In this document: one piece after another, positions 16,833-25,961 of the stretch | How the letters are laid out: every line of letters starts with the position of its first letter | Position numbering within the stretch: the stretch's first letter is position 1 | Assembly (NCBI GenBank): GCA_964631205.1 | Contig: CAZVWU010000005.1 | Span: 1 to 64,000 of the forward strand | From: CAYYYJ01 sp964631205 | GTDB lineage: Archaea > Aenigmatarchaeota > Aenigmatarchaeia > QMZP01 > JACQNV01 | Length of the DNA: 64,000 nucleotides | Direction: 5' to 3' | Notes under the pieces: model-generated | Seen by the model: only the letters and a program-made list of their open reading frames with translations | Databases searched by the model: none | What the model was told of the DNA's origin: nothing | Program-made: the position numbers and the translations under genes

Positions 16833-17586
16833 ATGGTTAAAAAGTCGAAAGTTGAAAGAGAGGCCAGAAAAATGGAAAGGCTGGCGAAACTTATTTCCTC
16901 CGAATATACCAAGAGGTATTTGAAAGAAGGCGATAAGATAAAGCCTTTCGTGCTTAAAATTTTAGGGAATGAGATTGGGAGAGCTGTTTCACTTTGGTTA
17001 GGCGAATACATATTTCAGATTCCTGCTGATGATGTTTGCGACTATAGAGACTCCATGATGCCTTGTGCTCAACTTGGAGCCGCTTACGCAGCTCTTAAAA
17101 TATTGAAAGGAAGAACAGACTCTAAGATCCTTTATCTTGCTTGTTCATATGGCTTAGGGATGAGGCTGTTGGCGGATGCAGGTTATGTGAACACTGAAGG
17201 GATAGATTGCGATAAAAAAGCTGTCGATTTTTGCAATTCGCAAGGTCTTAAAGCGCGATTTGGAGATGCAACGGAAACTGGATTTGATGGTGGGTCCTTT
17301 GATATGGGTTATATCCAGAGATTTTGTTTGCGCGAGCTATGGCTCTTCTGAAGGTCGTGTCTCTAAACTAAATGAACAATACCGTATACTTAGAGATGGA
17401 GGGGTAGCTGCATTTACAACGATGGCCAATATGGAAAGGCACGGATATCATGGGATGCCGCCAGAATCAGATATTCGGAGATCTCACTTTAATTCCAGTG
17501 AGCAAAAAGAAATTGTTTTGGACCTCAATGAAGTGTCTGATGGATTCCCAAAATTTACATTCCCAGTAAGATATTTTAGAAAATAA
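16833..17586 (+). pseudogene. SAM-dependent methyltransferase broken by a one-base frameshift
   Basis: The first frame (16833-17351) gives an N-terminal helical region, then a Rossmann motif ILYLACSYGLGMRLLADAGY and the acidic loop EGIDCDKKAVDFC, typical of class I methyltransferases. From about 17312 the homologous continuation is in another frame (RDFVCASYGSSEGR...QYRILRDGGVAAFTTM...) to 17586. Removing one C near 17314 would join ...FDMGYI to RDFVCASYG. This is either a real decay event or a sequencing error; both halves otherwise look coding. Substrate unknown. It is convergent with lemA. Confidence 0.75.
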
Positions 17587-17598
17587 AATAAACACAGA

Positions 17599-18237
17599 TC
17601 AAAACTTCACCTTCGGGACAGCCTTGGCCTCTTTTGGCGCCTCGAAATAGGAGAATTCGCCTGATTTGTATCCCAGTATTTTTGCAAATAATTTGTGAGA
17701 GCTTGAGATAGCAGTATCATACCTCATCACGCTGTCATTATAGAACTGCCTTGAAAATGCGATGTTGCTTTCTATGCCTTCTAATTGTTCTTGAAGCAGC
17801 TTGAAATTTTCATTTGCCTTTAGGTTGGGATAGTTTTCTGCAATAGCAAACAGGTTCCCTAAAGCCCCTGATAAAAGGCCGCTTGCCTTTGCGCGCTCAG
17901 AAGATGTTTTTGCCTTCACCATTTCGGATCTGGCTTTTGTCACACTATCCATTATGGATTTCTCATGCTTTACATAACCTTTAACAGTCTCAACAAGATT
18001 TGGAACAAGATCATTCCTTTTTTGCAGCTGGACATCAATCTGAGACCATGCGTTCTTGCATCTTCTATGCAGTTCTATTGTCCCGAAAAACCCCCAGATT
18101 ACAAAAGAGTAAATTGCGGCTGTGACAAGCCAATATACAAACCAGATTGGGTTAGTTGTTAATGTCCCTTGAAAAGCTATGATAAAGAGGGCTAGAATGA
18201 CTATATTTCCCAATGAAAGGAAAGCCGTTGATGCCAT
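17599..18237 (-). CDS. LemA family membrane protein
   Basis: 212 residues. Two N-terminal hydrophobic segments (about 8-24 and 33-51) are followed by the LemA helical bundle: CKNAWSQIDVQLQKRNDLVPNLVETVKGY, the EKSIMDSVTKAR segment, LFAIAENYPNLKANENF, and RYDTAISS(..)LFAKILGYK. LemA proteins often pair with HtpX, which is encoded nearby, and may assist membrane protein quality control. LemA usually has one N-terminal segment; two is a mild oddity. It is divergent from the acyl-CoA synthetase subunit gene (38 bp between starts). Confidence 0.9.
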   Translation of the reverse strand: MASTAFLSLGNIVILALFIIAFQGTLTTNPIWFVYWLVTAAIYSFVIWGFFGTIELHRRCKNAWSQIDVQLQKRNDLVPNLVETVKGYVKHEKSIMDSVTKARSEMVKAKTSSERAKASGLLSGALGNLFAIAENYPNLKANENFKLLQEQLEGIESNIAFSRQFYNDSVMRYDTAISSSHKLFAKILGYKSGEFSYFEAPKEAKAVPKVKF

Positions 18238-18274
18238 AACAACTATTAATTATTCCAGATATATAAATAATGAT

Positions 18275-18910
18275 ATGGGCAGATTAGCAGAGCCGGAAAT
18301 CAGAAAACTCCTGCAAAAATACAAAATCCCTATAGTAAAGGACGTCTCTGTTAAGACAAAAGAAGAAGCGTCCAAAGCAGCTGAGAAGCTGGGTTATCCG
18401 GTTGCCCTAAAGGTTATTTCTAAAGATATTTCCCACAAGACAGAAGTTGGAGGGGTTGAGGTAAATTTAAAGTATAAACATGAAGTTGAAGATGCTTTTG
18501 ACAGAATCTGTAAAAATATGAAAATGCACAAAAAAACCATGCAGGGTGTTTTAGTCCAGCAGATGGGCCATGGGTATGAGGTGATTGTTGGCGGGAAAAC
18601 AGATCCGCAATTTGGCCCTACAATAATGTTTGGTTTAGGCGGAGTTTGGGTAGAGGCTATGCAAGATGTGAGCTTTAGGGTCTGCCCGTTAACAGAGAAA
18701 GATGCAGAGGAAATGGTTCGAGAAATAAAAGGCTATACAATACTGAAAGGTTTTAGGGGAAAGCCGCCAGCAGATATAAAATCCTTGGTTGAGATTATTC
18801 TAAACTGCTCAAAAATGATGGCGGAAAACAAAATAAAAGAGTTTGATATCAATCCGCTTTTTGTCGAGAATAAAGGTGTACTGGCAGTTGATTTCAGAAT
18901 GAGCAAATAG
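18275..18910 (+). CDS. ATP-grasp subunit of ADP-forming acyl-CoA synthetase (beta-like)
   Basis: 211 residues from the ATG at 18275, which follows a TATA-rich block (ATATATAAATAATG). ATP-grasp_5 features: LLQKYKIPIVKD, GYPVALKVIS, ISHKTEVGGVEVNL (the catalytic-loop region), QQMGHGYEVIVGGKTDPQFGPTIMFGLGG, and EFDINPLFV. In archaea this beta subunit acts with a CoA-binding alpha subunit to convert acyl-CoA, ADP and phosphate to acid, ATP and CoA, a main energy-conserving step of fermentative archaea. The alpha subunit is not in this window. An upstream start at 18179 would overlap lemA and is not supported. Confidence 0.88.
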   Translation: MGRLAEPEIRKLLQKYKIPIVKDVSVKTKEEASKAAEKLGYPVALKVISKDISHKTEVGGVEVNLKYKHEVEDAFDRICKNMKMHKKTMQGVLVQQMGHGYEVIVGGKTDPQFGPTIMFGLGGVWVEAMQDVSFRVCPLTEKDAEEMVREIKGYTILKGFRGKPPADIKSLVEIILNCSKMMAENKIKEFDINPLFVENKGVLAVDFRMSK

Positions 18911-18985
18911 TTGATATAAATCAGGAGCCTGTCATAAGTGTATAAGAGGGAAGATTCCTTAAAGAAACCGTAGGTGTCTTTAAGT

Positions 18986-19438
18986 ATGAACTGGAAAGCC
19001 CATATACTCGCAGCGTTTATAATTTACATATCGCTTGTCTTCTTTTTCGAATTCCCTGTTCCAAACAGCATTGCAGCGCTTATCTTGCTTTCCTTTGCTT
19101 CGATATTGCCTGATTTCGACCACCCAAAATCTTTGATAAGGGAGGTTATCTCTATCTTGCTGGCATTATCTGCTTTTTCTGGGGTTATTTTATTGGTAGA
19201 ACTTGAGATTTTTTTAAAATTTTTAACAGCTGCAGCCTTTAGTGTAGTTGTTTATGTTGGGCTAAAAACCATACCTCTGCACCACAGGGGAAGGGAATCT
19301 CTCCACCAATGGAGGGTCTGCTTTTTGATTACGGGTTTGCTGGCTTTGATATTATTTTTGGCTGGAATAAGCATGAAATTCGCGGCATTTGTTTTTGTTG
19401 GCTATAGTGTCCACCTTCTTATTGACAGAAATGTTTAG
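18986..19438 (+). CDS. YdjM/DUF457-type membrane-bound metal-dependent hydrolase
   Basis: About 150 residues with four hydrophobic segments. Conserved polar motifs are SILPDFDHP (about residue 42) and HHRGRESLHQW (about residue 99), the latter as in LexA-regulated YdjM-type proteins, plus VHLLID at the C-terminus. The family is thought to be a metal-dependent phosphatase-like hydrolase; the substrate is not established. Start at the ATG 18986; a GTG at 18974 would add four residues. Confidence 0.75.
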   Translation: MNWKAHILAAFIIYISLVFFFEFPVPNSIAALILLSFASILPDFDHPKSLIREVISILLALSAFSGVILLVELEIFLKFLTAAAFSVVVYVGLKTIPLHHRGRESLHQWRVCFLITGLLALILFLAGISMKFAAFVFVGYSVHLLIDRNV

Positions 19439-19450
19439 GCTTATATAAGG
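19439..19450 (+). promoter_or_regulatory. TATA box of the PH-domain protein gene
   Basis: GCTTATATAAGG lies about 27 bp before the ATG at 19472, overlapping the end of the preceding gene. This is one of the best matches to the archaeal consensus in the window. Confidence 0.65.
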
Positions 19451-19471
19451 GATTTCAATACTATCTATATT

Positions 19472-19966
19472 ATGGGAAGAAGCGATCTTTTACCAGGAGA
19501 AAAAATTGTATATAAGACTTACATATCCAGGGTTGCGAATCTGTACTATTATATAATTGTCTTTGCTCTCATCTTAATAGGCGCTTATATAGGGTTTGCC
19601 GGGTCGTCGCTTCTAGGGATAAATCCACTTTACTTGACTTCATTTTTTGTTTTAATAGGTGTCATCGGACTCCTGTATTTTGAAATTAAAAGGTCTTATC
19701 ATAAATATATTCTGACTGACAGAAGGATAATAAAAAAGAGTGGGATACTAAAAAGCGAAGTGAATGCATGGGAATTAAGGCAGGTTATCAACCTGAAAAT
19801 TTACCAGTCCCTCATGGGAAGGCTCACTGGGTTTGGCACAGTTGATGTTGTGTTAACAGGCAACAATAATCTGTTTTTGGAGTCTGTGAGGCACCCGGAG
19901 AAATTGATGGCGATTCTTGAAGAGCTGGTGGAGGAAAAGACAAGCGAAGTCAAGTTAACAAAATAG
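19472..19966 (+). CDS. Membrane protein with bacterial-type PH domain (PF03703-like)
   Basis: 164 residues. Two transmembrane segments at about 27-48 and 54-72 are followed by the bPH2 strand pattern YHKYILTDRRIIKKSGILKSEVNAWELRQVINLKIYQSLMGRLTGFGTVDV. The TDRRI...SGIL...I..I...Q...GR..G.G.V signature identifies YdbS/YdbT-like proteins. Function in archaea is unknown. It has its own TATA box. Confidence 0.85.
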   Translation: MGRSDLLPGEKIVYKTYISRVANLYYYIIVFALILIGAYIGFAGSSLLGINPLYLTSFFVLIGVIGLLYFEIKRSYHKYILTDRRIIKKSGILKSEVNAWELRQVINLKIYQSLMGRLTGFGTVDVVLTGNNNLFLESVRHPEKLMAILEELVEEKTSEVKLTK

Positions 19967-20029
19967 CCACTTATTTTCTGCAAGAACAATAATGGAGCTG
20001 TTGGAAGAATTGATCAAGAAAAGAGATAG

Positions 20030-21253
20030 CTACACCCATGTTTGTTCCCTTGCAGGCCCATAAGAAACAACAGTTATAGGGGCTCCAACAACTTCTTCCA
20101 TCTCTCTTTTGAAGCGGGAAAATTCCTCGTCAAGGTAGATCCTCCCTTCATTTTCTTTTACAACAGTTTGCCATAGGAAGTTTCTTGTGTATGAAGGGCC
20201 TGACTCGCCAATCCTAGCTTTTACAGGCATGCCATTAAACACATCTGCCTTTGTTATAGCCATTTTTGTGACACCGTTGATTTCTACAGCTCTTTTTGTA
20301 AGAACCCAATCAGGCCATCCAAGACGCCTAGGTCTGCCTGTTGTTGTTCCCCACTCAAATCCTCGACGCCTCAGCAGCCTACCTTTTTGGTAGTTATCTA
20401 TTTCTGCAAGAGACAATTCCCCCTGTGTCATTTCAGTATATGTCAGGTCTCCACTCAGGATTTCTTCCTTATCGTTTTTTAGGGTTTGATAATCGCCTAA
20501 CTCTGTTGGAAAAGGCCCTTCGCCAACACGTGACATGCAGATTTTTGCAACCCCCATCACTTCCTCTATTTCAGTTGGTGGTATACCGAGACCTGTACAG
20601 GCACCTCCTGCTGTAGTATGCGAAGATGTGACAAAGGGATAATCGCCTAAATCTATGTCGAGGAATGTTCCTTGTGCACCTTCAGCTAATATATATTCCC
20701 CTCTTTTCAGGGCAGCCAGGATAAACTCCTCAGTATCCTTAACAAACTGTTTTAAGGAGAGTTCAGCCTCAGTCCTTACAGCATTCTTTTCGTTTAGATA
20801 TTCCCCTATCCTTACACCTGTCCGCGCATATTTCTTTGAATAAGTCGGACCGATCCCTTGACCAGTAGTACCTAGACGCCGACCCTCCTCTCTATCTTGT
20901 TTTATACAGTCTGGCAAAATTACATGAGCTCTGCTGGAAATAAGTAAGTTGTCTGGGGTTATTTTTATCCCATTGTTTTCCAAGTCCACAATTTCCTCAA
21001 AAAGTTCATCGGTGTTGATTACTACCCCACAGCCTAAAACAAAAATAGTCCCTTCATGCAAAATTCCGGAAGGTATCTGATGCAATTTGTATGTTTCCCC
21101 GCCATGCATAACTGTGTGACCTGCATTTGGTCCGCCATTATATCTTCCAACAACTGTATATTGATCGTGCCTAGGAGAGCTTAGTAAGTAATCTACTACT
21201 TTTCCTTTGCCCTCATCCCCAAAATGTAGACCTACAATCACATCTGCTGGCAT
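20030..21253 (-). CDS. purA: Adenylosuccinate synthetase
   Basis: 407 residues. GTP-dependent condensation of IMP with aspartate, first step to AMP. Motifs: VGLHFGDEGKGKVVDYL with the catalytic Asp/His-containing loop (GDEGKGK), GRYNGGPNAGHTVM, GTTGQGIGPTYSKKYARTGVR, EGAQGTFLDIDLGDYPFVTSS, and GTTTGRPRRLGWPD. Convergent with the PH-domain gene. It draws on the same IMP pool as GuaB encoded at 7765. Confidence 0.95.
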   Translation of the reverse strand: MPADVIVGLHFGDEGKGKVVDYLLSSPRHDQYTVVGRYNGGPNAGHTVMHGGETYKLHQIPSGILHEGTIFVLGCGVVINTDELFEEIVDLENNGIKITPDNLLISSRAHVILPDCIKQDREEGRRLGTTGQGIGPTYSKKYARTGVRIGEYLNEKNAVRTEAELSLKQFVKDTEEFILAALKRGEYILAEGAQGTFLDIDLGDYPFVTSSHTTAGGACTGLGIPPTEIEEVMGVAKICMSRVGEGPFPTELGDYQTLKNDKEEILSGDLTYTEMTQGELSLAEIDNYQKGRLLRRRGFEWGTTTGRPRRLGWPDWVLTKRAVEINGVTKMAITKADVFNGMPVKARIGESGPSYTRNFLWQTVVKENEGRIYLDEEFSRFKREMEEVVGAPITVVSYGPAREQTWV

Positions 21254-21306
21254 AGAGAACCTGAACGATTTACAAATATTATATTTTATAATTAGTTGAA
21301 AGCTTT

Positions 21307-22053
21307 TTATATCTGCTCTTTTTTATCTTCCCTTCTATATTCTGCATTCAACAATTCCCAAATCCTTTTAGCTTTTTCCTCGCCTATTCCTTCCACATTC
21401 ATGAGCTTTTTCTGCTTTGCATTGAAGATTTTTTTGACAGAACCGAAATGTTCGAGTAGCCTTCTGCTTAAAACATTTGAGACTGCGGGCAGGCCGGCGA
21501 CTATAAATTCCTGGTGATCTTCTGTTGTTTCTGTCCGGGTTTTTGCGCGGATTTGGATCCCCCTTTTTTCATGGTCCTGCTCCCTCTTTGCAATCCAATA
21601 AATCATTTCAGCTGTTTCTTTTGAATTTGCAGTCCATATAACCGGGATTTTATAATCAATTGCTATAGACGACATGACCCCTCTTACTGTGTTTGGGTGG
21701 ATCTGCCTTTCAACAAACAGCATATCTGGATTTCCCTCCAATAGGAGCAAAGGCCTTTCAAAAGAATCTGATATTTCAGCCATCTGCCTGAAAATTCTTT
21801 GGTCTGTTATAGACTGTAAAAAATCAGAGCAGGTCTTTTTTTCTATCCCTACCCTGTCAGAGCAGATAAAATCTGCAACCCTTAACTGCTTCAATACAAC
21901 ATCTGCGCCCAGCTCCCTGATGTAGGCAGGCACCATGTTGTTTTCCCGATGGTCTACAAAAACAGTTATCTTTCCGGAAGGGAAGGTTTTCTGCGCAAAA
22001 AGGTTTTTTATCTCTTCTTCAGAGTTCTCAGCTTGCTGGTTTTGATTTTCCAT
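21307..22053 (-). CDS. XPF/ERCC4-type nuclease (Hef nuclease half)
   Basis: 248 residues. The ERCC4 nuclease domain has FVDHREN, then VGIEKKTCSDFLQSITDQRIFRQM (a variant of the ERKxxxD signature, IEKKTCSD). A C-terminal tandem helix-hairpin-helix (VAGLPAVSNVLSRRLLEHFGSV, NVEGIGEEKAKRIWE) would bind junction DNA. In many Euryarchaeota this domain is fused to a helicase as Hef. Here the helicase is a separate gene at 54243. It cleaves flaps or stalled forks. It overlaps the preceding phosphatase gene by 26 bp, so they are co-transcribed. Confidence 0.9.
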   Translation of the reverse strand: MENQNQQAENSEEEIKNLFAQKTFPSGKITVFVDHRENNMVPAYIRELGADVVLKQLRVADFICSDRVGIEKKTCSDFLQSITDQRIFRQMAEISDSFERPLLLLEGNPDMLFVERQIHPNTVRGVMSSIAIDYKIPVIWTANSKETAEMIYWIAKREQDHEKRGIQIRAKTRTETTEDHQEFIVAGLPAVSNVLSRRLLEHFGSVKKIFNAKQKKLMNVEGIGEEKAKRIWELLNAEYRREDKKEQI

Positions 22054-22387
22054 AATCTAAATAATTTGTTAATTTCTTCTTTAAAATAGCAATAAGTTCA
22101 GGGTCTTCTCTCCAATAATTATCAGGAATATTTAGATCTATAATAGGCTTCTTTAAATTAGGAAATTTATCCTCTATAAAAGTTCTGTGACCTTCCAGTC
22201 TTTCACAAAAAACAAAAATAATGTCAGCCCACTCCACCAGCTCTTTTGAAATTGGGGTTGGGGAAAGCGGATGGATTCCGCAGGACCTTACTTCAAACCT
22301 TTTGTCTTTGCTAAACAAATCTTGCGCAGTTGGGCTTCTATGGGTATTTGCTGTGCAGACAAAAAGGATTTTTTGCTTTTTCTCCAT
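22028..22387 (-). CDS. Small protein tyrosine phosphatase-like protein (COG4551-like)
   Basis: 119 residues. The phosphatase P-loop is VCTANTHRSPTAQ (Cys-x5-Arg, about residues 10-16), and a later DNYWREDPEL segment could supply the general-acid Asp. Low-molecular-weight phosphatase fold but shorter than usual. Substrate unknown. It lies between the tRNA-binding protein and the ERCC4 nuclease in a compact minus-strand operon. Confidence 0.8.
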   Translation of the reverse strand: MEKKQKILFVCTANTHRSPTAQDLFSKDKRFEVRSCGIHPLSPTPISKELVEWADIIFVFCERLEGHRTFIEDKFPNLKKPIIDLNIPDNYWREDPELIAILKKKLTNYLDYGKSKPAS

Positions 22388-22399
22388 AAAATAAAAAAT

Positions 22400-22723
22400 T
22401 TAGGAAATTTTAGAACCAACCTTGACTTCCCTGTCCGGCGTCAATAAAGAGACAGTCCCGTCCTCTTCAGTAACAGCCAGCAGCATGCCTTGCGATTCGA
22501 CTCCACGGAATTTGGCTGGCTCAAGGTTTGCGATAATTATTATTAGTTTTCCTATTAATTCTTCTTCAGAATAATCTTTTTTAATTCCAGAAACAAGCTG
22601 GATTTTTTTGTCCCCTAAATCTACAATTAATTTATATAATTTGTCTGATTTTTCTATCGGTTCTGCAGACAATATTTTACCTGTTTTTAATTCGAGCCTT
22701 TTAAAATCCTCTAACGTGGCCAT
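22400..22723 (-). CDS. tRNA-binding OB-fold protein (MetRS beta / CsaA-like)
   Basis: 107 residues forming an EMAP/tRNA-binding domain: LELKTGKILSAEPIEKSDKLYKLIVDLGD, QLVSGIKKDYSEEELIGK, and ANLEPAKFRGVESQGMLLA. In archaea the free-standing domain acts as the beta subunit or C-terminal domain of methionyl-tRNA synthetase. First gene of the minus-strand set and divergent from the exported protein gene at 22767; TATATATTAG near 22735 may serve one of the two. Confidence 0.9.
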   Translation of the reverse strand: MATLEDFKRLELKTGKILSAEPIEKSDKLYKLIVDLGDKKIQLVSGIKKDYSEEELIGKLIIIIANLEPAKFRGVESQGMLLAVTEEDGTVSLLTPDREVKVGSKIS

Positions 22724-22766
22724 AGCCCAAGTATATATTAGGGGTTGGAATTATATAATATACTAT

Positions 22767-24551
22767 ATGAGAAAATTAGCCTTTTTTGTAGTGGTTTTAT
22801 CTGTATTTTTATTTGCTGATTACGCGGCTGCACAGTCGCCTACACCTAATCCGGTTGCGCAGACCACGTTCATGCCGTCGCCCCCCGCTTTTGATAAACC
22901 CTTTATCTGGCTCGTCACAACACCTGCGCTTGTAGAGCCTGCTAGGGTCAGCTGGCAGGTTACTGGAGGCGGGAGTGGAAATTTTAACAAGATAGCGGAT
23001 ACAAAATGGTTCTGCTTTTTTTCAAGCGACCAGACATCTACATGCGGCCCCACCCCATTCACAAGCGCGGGGGGCGGGACATCGAGAAACTATTTGGTCA
23101 CCATAAAATCCGGGCAGCTAAACAACAACGGCGAAGCTGGCGTTGTCCAAATTAGCCAGTTGCCAGCGCTTGCAGCAGCTGTTTATAAAGCAGATCTTAA
23201 CCTTGGTTACATGGAAGGGAGCGGTTTTACTGATACCTCAGCTACAGTAAAATACAAAGTTTTATCTGCTATCGACCCATCAGTTGAAATTAGAGCTGGG
23301 CCGGCAAACTACAGCGCGGGCCCTGGAAGATTTGAGGCCGATTTTAAAACCAATCCCCTTGCTGCCGGAAAATATTTTCTATTATTTGAATTGACGAAGA
23401 ATGATGGCAAAAAGGGGGGCTCTGTTGGTTATTTTGAGGTTGCAGCTGCACCTACACAAACGCCAACACCAACAGCTAAAAGCTCGCCTATAGAAGCAGA
23501 TCCTGTTTCTATCAGCGCCAAAGCAAACCAGACTGAAAATTTAGAATTCCCGTCCAGAATTAGAAACCCGACAAATGATTCTGTAACCAATTTAACAGCT
23601 GCTTTGCCGAGTTCTCTAACCTCTTTTATGCAAGTCTTGATTGTTAATGACTCAATAGCGGCTGGCGATTTTGTCGACTATAAGATCAAGATCCCGGATG
23701 TGCAGTCATCCCTAACATTGTCAGGGAAATTCAATATAACCGGTATTTCCAATGGGACGACAGTGGTTGCTGAAGTCCCTTTCAATATAAAAGTGGATGT
23801 TATAATACCGCAGGTGGGAAATGTGGAATCTGAAAGGCCAATTCTGGATGCCTCACCTGCATTTTTCTCTGAAACATTGCTGGCAAACAAAAAATTCATT
23901 GACAGGATCACAGTGAAAAACAAGGGCAAAGGGGGGCTTGGGTCATTTAGCATTGAATTCAAAGGGATAAGCAGGGATTTGATAAAAGCTGAACTGCCTT
24001 CTGAGGACATACCAGAAGGCGGCCAGGGATTCATAGAAATAGAAGTGACACCGCCGGCAGAACAGAAATATACCGGCTCTATACTCATTAAAAGCAACGG
24101 AGGCGAGAGAGAGATAGGCGTAAGTTTTGAAGCTTTTGAAGACATATCATCTGACATCGACTCGCTGGGCCTGAAAGTCAGTTCAATAATAGCAAACATA
24201 ACAGGGAAAGGGTATACGGAAACAGAAGCAAAGGATATATTCATCGATGTGACAGCAGACCTTGCGACAGCCAAAGCAGAATGGGATTCAAAAAGATACA
24301 AGGAAGCTAAAGCAGCTTACAGGTTGGCTGAAGGCAAACTTCAGAGCATCGAAAACCTATTGGCCAGCAGGAAACCGAGTGAAGGTTTAGGCATATTATT
24401 GCCGGTAATAATAATCGTTGCGGTGCTGGCTGTTGCTTTTGTGGCATTCAGGAAATTCAAAGGCAAGAAGCCTGAAGAAGGGTATGCAGAAGATGAGTAT
24501 GAGGAGGAAGAAGAGTATACAGAACCTGAAGAAGGTGAAGAGCAACAATAA
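22767..24551 (+). CDS. Exported membrane-anchored protein with acidic cytoplasmic tail
   Basis: 594 residues from the ATG at 22767. Signal peptide (about 1-22, ending DYAAAQ), a Thr/Pro-rich linker near residue 225 (PTQTPTPTAKS), CARDB- or Ig-like beta domains, a helical stretch (about 500-555), a transmembrane segment near residues 557-575 (ILLPVIIIVAVLAVAFVAF), and a strongly acidic tail rich in E/Y (YAEDEYEEEEEYTEPEE). The helical pair before the membrane resembles that in the 468- and 452-residue anchored proteins on the minus strand. Role unknown. The only surface-protein gene of this region on the plus strand apart from the 32.8-35.8 kb pair. Confidence 0.8.
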   Translation: MRKLAFFVVVLSVFLFADYAAAQSPTPNPVAQTTFMPSPPAFDKPFIWLVTTPALVEPARVSWQVTGGGSGNFNKIADTKWFCFFSSDQTSTCGPTPFTSAGGGTSRNYLVTIKSGQLNNNGEAGVVQISQLPALAAAVYKADLNLGYMEGSGFTDTSATVKYKVLSAIDPSVEIRAGPANYSAGPGRFEADFKTNPLAAGKYFLLFELTKNDGKKGGSVGYFEVAAAPTQTPTPTAKSSPIEADPVSISAKANQTENLEFPSRIRNPTNDSVTNLTAALPSSLTSFMQVLIVNDSIAAGDFVDYKIKIPDVQSSLTLSGKFNITGISNGTTVVAEVPFNIKVDVIIPQVGNVESERPILDASPAFFSETLLANKKFIDRITVKNKGKGGLGSFSIEFKGISRDLIKAELPSEDIPEGGQGFIEIEVTPPAEQKYTGSILIKSNGGEREIGVSFEAFEDISSDIDSLGLKVSSIIANITGKGYTETEAKDIFIDVTADLATAKAEWDSKRYKEAKAAYRLAEGKLQSIENLLASRKPSEGLGILLPVIIIVAVLAVAFVAFRKFKGKKPEEGYAEDEYEEEEEYTEPEEGEEQQ

Positions 24552-24554
24552 GTA

Positions 24555-25961
24555 TTATTCTGCTTCTTCCTTATTTCCTCTGCTCCTTAAATAAAAGAAT
24601 ATTGATATTATGATAACTACAAAAACTAAAATGGCTACTATAGTATAAGCGTCTGCTGGTTTTCTAATAGCAGGCCTTTCTTCTTTGGTTGAGACCTCCT
24701 TAATGTCCTCTGTAAATATCTTGCCTTTTGCTTTTTCAAGCAGGCTAAGCAGGCTTTGATATTCCTCGACATCTATCCCTTTTTCCCTGTATTTGGCCAC
24801 AAAATCCCTCACCTGCAAATCAATCTCAACCCTTTCTTCCGAGTTCAGCTTATCCCTTATTTCAGACCAGTATGCATTTACATTGGCTTCTGTATCCCTG
24901 AAGGACAAGTAAGATTTCAGCCTTTTCTCTGAATCGCTGCTGATTATAAACTCCAGTTCAAAATTTTCAGGGCTTATAACCTGAGGCGCTATCTCGATAA
25001 TCAGCTCCCTTTTTTCCCCGCTAGCTATTCTAAGTGTAGATTTTGCAAAAGCTGATGACAACCCTTTCGGCAAATTCAGGTCAACTGTGAATTCTTTTTC
25101 TTCCTCATAATTTTCAATTGTTAAGGTGTAAGGTATTCGCTTTGTGTCATATGCAGAGTAGCTGTTTGGGGTTACATAGGCATACCAGCCCTGCAGCCCT
25201 ATAGTATCCACAAAAATAGTTGAAGTTATTTCTTTTTTGCAGAACGGCATTATTTTTGAATCGCAGAGTTTTCCGTTGACCACTGCTTCTGCAATAATTG
25301 TTGCTTCATGGGAGCCGCTTTTTGCCGGGCCGACTTGAAACTCCACTGTTTCCCATTTCCTAGGCTCAAGCCTTATATACTCTGTTTTTGGTTTTATATC
25401 AATCCTGCTTCTGGCTGTCAGCTGGATATCTATTTTGTTTTGCGAGTAAAGCCGGACTGGCAGGATCCCGGGCTCATCTTTCTTCAGCGGCATCTTGTCC
25501 CCATAAACAAAATAGGCGTCAAACATCTTCTCGTCCCTGATAGTAAAATCGCAGGGGTTTGTTTCAGGCCTTCCTATCGCTACACTGGTTCTGTTGGAAG
25601 AAATGCAGAACCCGCCTTTAACAAACTCGTTTGCTGTTTTGTCTGAATTGATGGTGATTGTGTAGTCTGAGAAGTCGCCGTCTTTTCTGCCCTTAGAGAG
25701 GAAACATAGCGGGATGCTGACTATATTTTTTGGCGAGGCCAGGACATCTATGAATTTTATGTTTGTTTCAGCGTCTGTTGTCACATTTATTTTTATCCTA
25801 TCCTCCTCGTAGACTCCAATATCGGGTGTCAGCTTCACATTTATGCATTTTTCTGAATCTGGCTGGATTGTGAAATAGAAGTTGTTTTTAAGTTCCCTTG
25901 CTTGCGTTAGGTTTACTGCCAATAACCCTAAAACCACCAGCAATATAATTTTTCTTGTCAT
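24555..25961 (-). CDS. Cassette A, third protein: C-terminally anchored surface protein
   Basis: 468 residues. Signal peptide 1-21 (ending TQAREL), Cys-containing beta-rich ectodomain, then a CARDB-like domain (TLTIENYEEEKEFTVDLNLPKGL), a helical stalk, and a transmembrane segment near residues 438-456 followed by RSRGNKEEAE. It is a paralogue of the protein encoded at 31321-32679: both share the SEKCINV/ALKCINA start, a D(I/V)GV segment, a NY(G/E)EEK strand and the same stalk-anchor end. Its ATG overlaps the stop of the upstream 841-residue gene by 4 bp, so translation is probably coupled. Confidence 0.8.
   Translation of the reverse strand: MTRKIILLVVLGLLAVNLTQARELKNNFYFTIQPDSEKCINVKLTPDIGVYEEDRIKINVTTDAETNIKFIDVLASPKNIVSIPLCFLSKGRKDGDFSDYTITINSDKTANEFVKGGFCISSNRTSVAIGRPETNPCDFTIRDEKMFDAYFVYGDKMPLKKDEPGILPVRLYSQNKIDIQLTARSRIDIKPKTEYIRLEPRKWETVEFQVGPAKSGSHEATIIAEAVVNGKLCDSKIMPFCKKEITSTIFVDTIGLQGWYAYVTPNSYSAYDTKRIPYTLTIENYEEEKEFTVDLNLPKGLSSAFAKSTLRIASGEKRELIIEIAPQVISPENFELEFIISSDSEKRLKSYLSFRDTEANVNAYWSEIRDKLNSEERVEIDLQVRDFVAKYREKGIDVEEYQSLLSLLEKAKGKIFTEDIKEVSTKEERPAIRKPADAYTIVAILVFVVIIISIFFYLRSRGNKEEAE

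Noticed and set aside
19992..20063. Small frame MELLEELIKKRDSY... overlapping the end of purA
   Set aside because: Only 23 codons, runs into purA antisense, no promoter; no support.
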